Shown piece after piece: positions 5,714 through 11,695 of a stretch of DNA of 11,695 nt; positions within the stretch are counted from its first letter, which is position 1, and each line of letters begins with the position of its first letter. The notes below the pieces were generated by a model. It was not told the DNA's origin. It searched no databases and saw nothing but the letters and a program-made list of their open reading frames with translations. The DNA lies in assembly GCA_902834965.1 (NCBI GenBank), contig CADFKY010000027.1, positions 1-11,695 on the forward strand. The letters run 5' to 3'. Made by a program: the position numbers and the translations under genes. The stretch comes from Veillonellaceae bacterium. GTDB taxonomy: Bacteria; Bacillota_C; Negativicutes; Veillonellales; Veillonellaceae.

Positions 5714-7111
5714 ATGAAGTGGTTACAACTCATATTAAATGTGTTTCTAAAGTATCAACAAGGCCGTTCTCTAATGCCGAAAAATACAGAGTCGCTCATA
5801 GGTTTACTCATATCTATCCTCGTCATTATCATCGCCGTAGCTAACGGTATTGCTATTGGTTACGCCTTGATAGTGGTATGGTGCATCATGGCCTATGTAT
5901 TCTATCGCAAAGGATACCAACCAAAAGAACTGCTAAACCTATCATGGACAGGTGCTAAAACCTCCATTGTGGTAATGCAAATATTCTTGCTTATCGGTTG
6001 GCTTATTGCCATGTGGCAAGCAGCGGGCATCATCCCTATGATTATCGCCACCGGCATCGACTTGATTGATCCGTCCCTCTTTATTGCTTGTGCCTTCTTA
6101 TTAACAGCCATTGTTAGCATGCTATTAGGTACAGCTCTCGGTACTGTAGGCACCATAGGTATTGTACTCATCACGATGGCAAGAGCCGGTAATATTCCAG
6201 AGAATATCGTAGCTGGTGCCATTATAGCCGGTGCATACTTTGGTGATCGCAACGGCCCATTATCATCTAGCGCATCACTGGTAGCAGCCTTAACACATAC
6301 TAAGGTTTCTAGTAATATACCACTTATGTTTAAAGCGGGACTACCTGCACTTGTTATTTCTACAGTGCTCTACCTAATACTGTCCCAGTGGTTCCCTCTA
6401 AACTATGAAAATAGTTTGTTATCCGATACAATCCATTTTATCTTCAATATTGATTGGACATTGTGGATTCCAGTAATTATCGTCATCGGTTTATTGCCTT
6501 TGAAAGTATCTATCCGTTGGCCTATCGGCGTCAGCGCATTAGCCGCAGCCATTCTGGCTTATACTAATCAAGGGGCTACCCTTTCCGATTTAGGCTGGTA
6601 TACCTTAACGGGCTTTGAACTACCACATTATAATCCTCTAGCAGATATTATTCACGGCGGTGGATTGCAAACTATGTTCATCCCTACATTATCCATCTTT
6701 ATGGCCACTGCCATTTCTGGTATGCTCGAAGGGGTTGGCTTCTGGAATGATGTTAGACAACTATTAGAGCGAGCTAAAACGCGGAGCGATGTATTTGCTG
6801 CCAATGTAGGTCTCGCACTCTTAACCGGCGCTGTTGGCTGTAGCCAAGCTATTGCGGTTGTAATGACACATTCTATTATGCGTATTACCTACGCTCAACG
6901 GGGTATTCAAGATGAAGATGTGATGCTCGACTTTGAAAACAGTGGCATCGTCATTGCCCCCTTACTACCATGGAACATTGCTGCTTACGTACCTGTAGTT
7001 ATGATGGGTACGAGCATAGCAGGCTATGTGCCATTCGCCTTCTTCCTATATCTCCTACCAATCATGTATTGGTTACGATTACGGAAGCAAGATCAACCAA
7101 TCATACGCTAA
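5714..7111 (+). CDS. nhaC: NhaC-family Na+/H+ (or organic acid) antiporter
   Basis: This polytopic inner-membrane protein has about ten or more hydrophobic segments. Counting from 5714 (465 residues), it carries the NhaC-family segments GAYFGDRNGPLSSSASL (173-189) and FENSGIVIAPLLPWN (407-421). Family members exchange Na+ for H+, but Bacillus MleN exchanges malate/H+ for lactate/Na+, so the substrate is open. In a lactate-using organism an organic acid role is plausible (inference). The start is uncertain. The ATG at 5714 begins one base after the dapF stop and has no good ribosome site, suggesting coupling. The ATG at 5774 (445 residues, MPKNTESLIG) has AAGG ten bases upstream and suits the family N-terminus equally well. 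The last six codons lie inside the first copy of a 27-bp tandem repeat. Confidence 0.9.
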   Translation: MKWLQLILNVFLKYQQGRSLMPKNTESLIGLLISILVIIIAVANGIAIGYALIVVWCIMAYVFYRKGYQPKELLNLSWTGAKTSIVVMQIFLLIGWLIAMWQAAGIIPMIIATGIDLIDPSLFIACAFLLTAIVSMLLGTALGTVGTIGIVLITMARAGNIPENIVAGAIIAGAYFGDRNGPLSSSASLVAALTHTKVSSNIPLMFKAGLPALVISTVLYLILSQWFPLNYENSLLSDTIHFIFNIDWTLWIPVIIVIGLLPLKVSIRWPIGVSALAAAILAYTNQGATLSDLGWYTLTGFELPHYNPLADIIHGGGLQTMFIPTLSIFMATAISGMLEGVGFWNDVRQLLERAKTRSDVFAANVGLALLTGAVGCSQAIAVVMTHSIMRITYAQRGIQDEDVMLDFENSGIVIAPLLPWNIAAYVPVVMMGTSIAGYVPFAFFLYLLPIMYWLRLRKQDQPIIR

Positions 7112-7198
7112 TTACAAGATTAGCCAATCATGCGCTAATTACAGGATTAGCCAATCAGAGGCTAATTACAAGATTTGCCAATCGCAGGCTAATTAATT
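7091..7198 (+). repeat. Four tandem copies of a 27-bp repeat between nhaC and fruK
   Basis: The copies are 7091-7117, 7118-7144, 7145-7171 and 7172-7198, head to tail with no spacers. The blocks GAT, CCAATC and GCTAATTA are identical in all four; the core of copies 2 and 3 begins GATTAGCCAATC. Variation is concentrated at unit positions 4-6, 13-16 and the last three bases. Within a unit TTAGC and GCTAA are inverted with a 9-base gap. Across the junction of copies 2 and 3 GCTAAT and ATTAGC are inverted with a 6-base gap, so small hairpins are possible. The first copy includes the end of nhaC, and the last ends 22 bases before fruK. Function is unknown: candidates are iterated operators, an RNA element or a variable-number repeat. 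Confidence 0.93.
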
Positions 7199-7220
7199 TA
7201 TCTTATCAAGGGGAATTTGT

Positions 7221-8135
7221 ATGATTTACACCATTACCTTTAACCCAGCCCTCGATTATATCGTACGTCTTGACCACCTCAAGACGGGCACTATTAATCG
7301 TACAACTCAAGAATACGTTCTTGGTGGCGGCAAGGGTATCAACGTATCTATCGTTCTTAACAACTTGGGCATGGATACAACGGCACTCGGTTTCATCGCC
7401 GGCTTTACAGGTGAGGAAATCGTTACGCAACTCAATAGCTTCGGCGTAAAAGAAGATTTCATTCGCCTCCGCGAAGGATTAACCCGCATCAATGTTAAGG
7501 TGAAAGCCTCTGATGAGGAAACAGAGATCAACGGCCGTGGCCCAATTATCGCAGGTGACGAATTAGAAGCCCTCTACAAACAGCTCGATGCATTGACAGA
7601 TAAGGATACACTAATCCTTGCAGGCAGTATTCCTTCTAGCTTACCTAGCGATATGTACGAGCTCATTATGGAGCGCTTGCAGCATAAAAACATTCGCATC
7701 GTCGTAGATGCTACAAAGGATTTACTTACACGAGTATTGCCATATAAACCGTTCTTGATTAAACCTAACAATCATGAACTTAGCGAAATCTTTGGTCGCC
7801 CCCTTTCTACAAAGGAGGACCTGGTAGAAGCGGCTAAAGTATTACAAGAGAAAGGCGCACAGCATGTGCTTATCTCTATGGCTGGTGATGGAGCTATCTT
7901 GGTCGCAGCTGATGGCACTGTATATACGAGCCCGGCCCCTAAGGGGACACTCGTAAATTCTGTAGGCGCTGGTGATTCCATGGTAGCAGGCTTTATTACA
8001 GGCTTTGAAAAGACAGGCGACCTACAAGAGGCACTGTACTGGGGTATCTCCAGTGGCTCTGCCTCCGCTTACTCTGAAAACCTTGCTACACTGGCAGAAG
8101 TAGAAGCATTGCTTTCACAAGTACGAGTTAACTAG
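7221..8135 (+). CDS. fruK: 1-phosphofructokinase
   Basis: This PfkB-family cytoplasmic kinase converts fructose 1-phosphate, the product of the fructose PTS, to fructose 1,6-bisphosphate with ATP, feeding glycolysis. The 304-residue length is typical. It opens with MIYTITFNPALDY, characteristic of FruK/LacC-type enzymes. The substrate/ATP motifs are GGGKGINVS (35-43), LIKPNNHEL (179-187) and NSVGAGDSMVAGF (246-258) with the catalytic base Asp252. AAGGGGA lies six bases upstream of the ATG. The gene is 33 bases from fruA, whose permease delivers fructose 1-phosphate, which favours FruK over tagatose-6-phosphate kinase (LacC). No DeoR-type fruR precedes it; the position is held by nhaC and the 27-bp repeats. 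No clear dedicated promoter was found in the gap. Confidence 0.95.
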   Translation: MIYTITFNPALDYIVRLDHLKTGTINRTTQEYVLGGGKGINVSIVLNNLGMDTTALGFIAGFTGEEIVTQLNSFGVKEDFIRLREGLTRINVKVKASDEETEINGRGPIIAGDELEALYKQLDALTDKDTLILAGSIPSSLPSDMYELIMERLQHKNIRIVVDATKDLLTRVLPYKPFLIKPNNHELSEIFGRPLSTKEDLVEAAKVLQEKGAQHVLISMAGDGAILVAADGTVYTSPAPKGTLVNSVGAGDSMVAGFITGFEKTGDLQEALYWGISSGSASAYSENLATLAEVEALLSQVRVN

Positions 8136-8168
8136 TTTTACATTTTATTTGCATCAAGGAGTACACAT

Positions 8169-10154
8169 ATGCAAATCACTGATTTATTAAAACCTCAATC
8201 CGTCCTGCTAAATGCAGACCCTGTTACAAAGGCTGACGCTATTTATACCTTAGGCGAGTTAATGGAAAAAGGCGGCAACCTCATCGATAAAGGTGAGTAC
8301 TTAGCAGCAGTGTTCGCTCGTGAAGAATCTGGATCTACTGGCCTTGGTGACGGCATCGCTACACCGCATGCTAAATCCGCAGGCGTAAGAGAAGCAGGGC
8401 TTGCAGCTATGGTTGTGCCTCACGGCGTAGACTTCGAAGCACTCGACGGTCAACCGTCTCGTTTATTCTTCATGATCGCAGCTCCAGAAGGCGCAGCTGA
8501 CACTCATGTAGAGGTATTGAGTCAATTAGCTATGATGGTTATCGACCCTGATTTCAAAGAAGCCCTCATCGCTGCACCAACTGTAGAGCGTTTCTTGGAA
8601 CTCGTAACAGCTAAAGAGCAAGGTAACTTTGATCCATCCGTTGAAGGTTTCATCAAAAAGGCAGAACCGCAAGCAGAGGAAGCTGAAGTAGGTGACGCTA
8701 GCACAGCAGCTGTAGCAGCTGGAACGGCTGCAGCAGTTGAAAAAGTCACTGTAGACAACCCACATTACGATGTATTGGCTGTAACTGGTTGCCCTACTGG
8801 TATTGCTCATACCTACATGGCTGCAGAATCTTTAGAACGAAAAGCCAAAGAAATGGGTATTTCCTTAAAGGTTGAGAAAAATGGTGCTTCTGGCGTTAAA
8901 GATGCTCTTACAGCTGAAGAAATCGCTCATGCTAAATGCATCATCGTCGCTTCTGACCGCCAAGTAGAAATGGCGCGCTTCAATGGCAAACCTATGATTC
9001 AAACGAAAGTTGCGAACGGCATCAATAAAGCAGAAGAGCTTTTAACAGAAGCTATGGCCGGTACAGCAGCTGTATACCAAGCATCTGCAGCAGACCGCGA
9101 AGCTGCTGAAACTGCTGCTAGCGCATCTGACAGCGTAGGTCGTCAAATCTACAAACACTTGATGAACGGCGTATCCCACATGTTGCCATTCGTTATTGGT
9201 GGCGGTATCTTGATTGCCCTTGCTTTCCTATTCGACACATTAGATCCTGTGAATCCTAAGAACTTTGGCTCCGGCAATCCTCTTTCTGCATTCTTAATGC
9301 AAATTGGTGGTGCTTCCTTTGGCTTCATGTTGCCAGTATTAGCTGGTTACATCGCTATGAGTATTGCTGACCGCCCAGGTCTTGTAGCTGGTTTCGTTGG
9401 TGGCTTATTGGCCAACCAAGGCGGCTCCGGTTTCCTTGGCGCATTGATTGCCGGCTTTGCAGCAGGTTATTTAGTATTATTAGTTAAGAAGTTAGTATCT
9501 GGTTTGCCTCAAGCTTTAGAAGGTACAAAACCAGTCCTCTTCTACCCTGTACTAGGCGTATTGTTCATAGGTTTAGCTATAACCTTCGTAATCAACCCTC
9601 CTGTATCTGCACTTAACCACTGGTTAATGGACTCCTTACAATCTATGGGTACGACTAGCCGCGTATTGTTGGGTCTCATCTTTGGTGCTATGATGTCCGT
9701 TGATATGGGCGGTCCTGTAAATAAAGCTGCTTATGTTATCGGTACTGGCGCACTTGCTACTGGTGAATACGGTATCATGGCGGCTGTAATGGCAGGTGGT
9801 ATGGTTCCTCCATTGGCAATCGCTCTTTGTACTACATTCTTCCCTAGCCGCTTCACAGAGGCTGAACGCAAATCTGGTATTACAAACTACATCATGGGCC
9901 TTTCCTTCATCACAGAAGGTGCTATCCCATTTGCAGCGGCTGATCCAGTTCGCGTATTGCCAGCTTGCATCATCGGTGCTGGTACAGCTGGTGCGTTGTC
10001 CATGTTCTTCGAATGTACACTACGCGCTCCACACGGCGGTATCTTCGTAGTACCTACAATCGGTAACCCACTTCTTTACCTTGCATCCATCGCAATCGGT
10101 TCCGTTGTGGCTTGCTTCATCTTGGCACTTGTAAAACCAAGCCTTAAAAAATAA
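8169..10154 (+). CDS. fruA: PTS fructose transporter, fused IIA-IIB-IIC components
   Basis: This permease imports fructose and phosphorylates it to fructose 1-phosphate, using phosphate from HPr. The 661-residue protein has the domains in the order A-B-C. IIA (~1-150) has phosphorylated His67 in GIATPHAKS. An Ala/Glu-rich linker (~160-195) leads to IIB (~198-300) with phospho-Cys208 in VTGCPTGIAHTYMA. A second Ala-rich linker (~298-322) leads to the membrane IIC domain (~325-661). IIC includes GGPVNKAAY (514-522) and FITEGAIPFAAADP (580-593), the conserved substrate-site region of this family. The ATG at 8169 has AAGGAG about eight bases upstream. This IIABC layout is the Bacillus-type FruA, unlike the E. 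coli FruB/FruA split. With ptsI and ptsH in the same window, the phosphate relay is complete. It ends the co-directional run and is followed by a repeat cluster and terminator. Confidence 0.96.
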   Translation: MQITDLLKPQSVLLNADPVTKADAIYTLGELMEKGGNLIDKGEYLAAVFAREESGSTGLGDGIATPHAKSAGVREAGLAAMVVPHGVDFEALDGQPSRLFFMIAAPEGAADTHVEVLSQLAMMVIDPDFKEALIAAPTVERFLELVTAKEQGNFDPSVEGFIKKAEPQAEEAEVGDASTAAVAAGTAAAVEKVTVDNPHYDVLAVTGCPTGIAHTYMAAESLERKAKEMGISLKVEKNGASGVKDALTAEEIAHAKCIIVASDRQVEMARFNGKPMIQTKVANGINKAEELLTEAMAGTAAVYQASAADREAAETAASASDSVGRQIYKHLMNGVSHMLPFVIGGGILIALAFLFDTLDPVNPKNFGSGNPLSAFLMQIGGASFGFMLPVLAGYIAMSIADRPGLVAGFVGGLLANQGGSGFLGALIAGFAAGYLVLLVKKLVSGLPQALEGTKPVLFYPVLGVLFIGLAITFVINPPVSALNHWLMDSLQSMGTTSRVLLGLIFGAMMSVDMGGPVNKAAYVIGTGALATGEYGIMAAVMAGGMVPPLAIALCTTFFPSRFTEAERKSGITNYIMGLSFITEGAIPFAAADPVRVLPACIIGAGTAGALSMFFECTLRAPHGGIFVVPTIGNPLLYLASIAIGSVVACFILALVKPSLKK

Positions 10155-10163
10155 TTGTGAAAG

Positions 10164-10178
10164 CTAGTATAATACTAG
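10164..10178. repeat. Perfect 15-bp palindrome just after fruA
   Basis: CTAGTAT-A-ATACTAG is a perfect 7-bp inverted repeat with one central base, 9 bases after the fruA stop. It overlaps the first of the three 17-bp repeats by two bases. It has no T run and is not a terminator by itself. Confidence 0.7.
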
Positions 10179-10227
10179 TACATATAGCAAAAACGTACAT
10201 AGGCTAAATAAGTACATATAGCAAAAG
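10177..10227 (+). repeat. Three 17-bp-period direct repeats between fruA and its terminator
   Basis: Copies 1 (10177-10193) and 3 (10211-10227) share the identical 16 bases AGTACATATAGCAAAA. The middle copy (10194-10210) is degenerate but keeps GTACATA followed by GC and A residues. The last copy runs into the terminator stem. Function is unknown. Confidence 0.75.
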
Positions 10228-10255
10228 GACTAGAACAAAATGTTCTAGTCCTTTT
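10223..10255. terminator. Bidirectional rho-independent terminator between fruA and the secreted-protein genes
   Basis: AAAAGGACTAGAACA pairs perfectly with TGTTCTAGTCCTTTT (15 bp, 3-base A loop). The A runs and T runs at the stem base provide a T tract in both directions. It can end the fruA transcript on the plus strand and the 10266-11437 gene pair on the minus strand. Confidence 0.92.
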
Positions 10256-10265
10256 CTTATGTAAA

Positions 10266-10844
10266 CTATCGACTTACATCATCATAAAATATGCCAAATA
10301 CTTTCTTAAAAACTCGGTTTGCAACGTGATAGCTTTCAAAATCAAAGTCTGTAGGCGTTAAAAATGTAACATGCTCATACCCTTTATAACCTGGTTGTGT
10401 AGGTTTACTTTCACCATTAAGGGTATAATCCTGTTGAGCCTTAACAGTACCGACAATACCAGAATTATCCATTTTTATATTCCATATTTCACCTAAATGG
10501 AAATCAGGAAATTGTTGTTTAAATTCTGGAACTTTTGCCACTAAATGAGCGAAGGAATAATTTAGATTATAGTCATAATGAATTGTATATTCTCGAACCA
10601 AATCTGACGAAGGCAAAACAACATAGATTTTAGCCTCTACACTTTTTGTACTACCGCTTGTAGATACATCTTTAAGTGTACTCAACTCAATATATTTACC
10701 ATCTCCACCACCTGTGTCACCTTTAGAAATGATGTGTTCAAAACGACTTGTATCTTGTAGCTCAGCATTAGAAACAGCTTTTACAGAATTAAAAGAAATA
10801 CACAAAATACATAGTAGTGCCATAAAAAATAAGAAACGTTTCAT
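10266..10844 (-). CDS. Exported protein of unknown function (paralogue of the gene upstream)
   Basis: I do not recognise a family. The 192-residue product begins MKRFLFFMALLCILC, a Sec signal peptide with likely cleavage after Ala23 (SVKA-V). There is no lipobox, no further membrane segment, and no cysteine in the mature part. The mature protein is beta-rich in appearance and aromatic, with EYTIHYDYNLNYS at 85-97 and MDNSGI at 125-130. These positions match EY-x5-YNxNYS and DDSGI in the protein encoded just upstream, so the two look like diverged paralogues. The ATG at 10844 is preferred because GAGGTG (10849-10854) lies four bases upstream. The ATG at 10856 overlaps the upstream stop as ATGA and would add MRCL before the signal peptide. 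Translation is probably coupled to the upstream gene. The location is periplasmic or outside the cell by inference. Confidence 0.85.
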   Translation of the reverse strand: MKRFLFFMALLCILCISFNSVKAVSNAELQDTSRFEHIISKGDTGGGDGKYIELSTLKDVSTSGSTKSVEAKIYVVLPSSDLVREYTIHYDYNLNYSFAHLVAKVPEFKQQFPDFHLGEIWNIKMDNSGIVGTVKAQQDYTLNGESKPTQPGYKGYEHVTFLTPTDFDFESYHVANRVFKKVFGIFYDDVSR

Positions 10845-10852
10845 AAGGCACC

Positions 10853-11437
10853 TCATTTCACCACAATATCATCAAAATGCTGCTGATATGCAACGACAAA
10901 CATGGCATCTGCTATAGCAAAGAGATCTTGATCGGAACGACTACGATCTAAAGGTCGTAATTGGTGCACTAAAGGAACTGTACTATTAACCTCAGTACCA
11001 TCCCCATTAAATCGCTTCACCTCTCGTAAGTCAATTTGTATGCCAGAATCATCTTGTGCTGCCTTTATAACCGCATACATAGATGGGGATGGCTGTACTA
11101 TTTGACTGGCGTGAATTAAAGAACCTAGTGAATAATTAGTATTATATGTGGCCGTTACTTCATATTCAGTAATAAACGTACCACGAGTATATGTATAAAC
11201 GGTATAAAAAGTACCTTTTAATTTATAATGTGGCGCTGCGTATTCTAGTGCTTCAACAGAGTAAGTGTTTAAATAGTTTATTAGCCTATCCTTTGGATAA
11301 GTACCTTGATAGGAATCGGTTTTTTGATATACATTTTTAAACTGTGGTGAACTATTTAACTCATTAATCGATATAGCTTGTATCTGTATGGTAAAAGCAC
11401 CCAGCACCATACAGGCTAATAAGAATTTTCTAAACAT
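10853..11437 (-). CDS. Exported protein of unknown function, first gene of a secreted pair
   Basis: I do not recognise a family. The 194-residue product begins MFRKFLLACMVLGAF with likely signal peptidase cleavage after Ala21 (IQIQA-I). The mature proteins of both genes start alike: ISINEL here and VSNAEL in the next gene. Shared features are EYEVTATYNTNYS (91-103), DDSGI (129-133) and an aromatic C-terminus with an Asp-Asp pair. Identity is low, so this is an old duplication if real. No catalytic motif, metal site or cysteine is evident in the mature part. AAGGAG with about eight bases to the ATG supports the start at 11437. The stop codon overlaps the ribosome binding site of the following gene, indicating one transcript that ends at the 10223-10255 terminator. 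Confidence 0.87.
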   Translation of the reverse strand: MFRKFLLACMVLGAFTIQIQAISINELNSSPQFKNVYQKTDSYQGTYPKDRLINYLNTYSVEALEYAAPHYKLKGTFYTVYTYTRGTFITEYEVTATYNTNYSLGSLIHASQIVQPSPSMYAVIKAAQDDSGIQIDLREVKRFNGDGTEVNSTVPLVHQLRPLDRSRSDQDLFAIADAMFVVAYQQHFDDIVVK

Positions 11438-11695
11438 ATTCTCTCCTTTATCATCAAAACTCAGCTAAATTACCAAAAGCATATCATATTTTATGGAAAG
11501 ATGTATACATACGAAAAAGGCCATTTCAAATCATTATAGATAATATAAAAGTAATGATCGCTATTCTACGTACTTTAAATTTATTTATATTTTTCTAAGT
11601 CTATCTTCTTCGCACTCATCCAGTATTTATCTATACTTCTATAAATTGTACAAATATATCGATTTATGTTAAACTATATAAATATAAATAAATTT
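11438..11695. other. AT-rich upstream region of the secreted-protein pair
   Basis: These 258 bases have no plausible gene. Several TATAAT-like boxes occur on the minus strand, but none has a clear -35 at the right spacing, so I do not assign a promoter. A perfect palindrome ATGTATACAT lies near 11503-11512. Confidence 0.5.

Noticed and set aside
8522..8810. Antisense open frames across the Ala-rich linker of fruA
   Set aside because: They are low-complexity reverse-frame products of the GCA/GCT-rich linker.

Overview
The window most resembles a low-GC Negativicutes chromosome, probably Veillonella. This is an inference from the protein sequences, the AT-rich intergenic DNA, strong AGGAG/AGGTG ribosome binding sites and TATAAT-type promoters; no database was searched. 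It is ordinary chromosomal DNA: I see no insertion sequence, phage gene, CRISPR array, tRNA or rRNA.

Left part (1-2291). The 5' half of argG (arginine biosynthesis) runs off the left edge on the minus strand. Behind it, also on the minus strand, is a monofunctional GT51 peptidoglycan glycosyltransferase with its own terminator. A divergent single-gene unit encodes a CsoR-type metal-sensing repressor with a Cys-His-Cys ligand set and a strong terminator.

Middle part (2385-10255). The general PTS enzymes lie on the minus strand in the order ptsI then ptsH, the reverse of the common order. A candidate promoter and a perfect palindrome lie just ahead of ptsH. Divergent from ptsI is a co-directional run dapF - nhaC - fruK - fruA with gaps of 1, 109 and 33 bases. 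It ends at a bidirectional terminator. Enzyme I, HPr and the FruA IIABC permease together form a complete phosphate relay from PEP to fructose. FruK then makes fructose 1,6-bisphosphate. dapF supplies meso-diaminopimelate for lysine and peptidoglycan. nhaC encodes a secondary antiporter of the NhaC family.

Right part (10266-11695). Two minus-strand genes encode small exported proteins of unknown function. They appear to be diverged tandem paralogues and are probably translationally coupled. The final 258 bases are AT-rich upstream DNA.

The least explained structures are non-coding. They are a four-copy 27-bp tandem repeat between nhaC and fruK; a 12-bp hairpin in the dapF leader whose 3' arm can also pair with the dapF ribosome binding site; the palindrome in the ptsH leader; and a palindrome plus a 17-bp-period triple repeat after fruA. 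No wholly new multi-gene system is evident.
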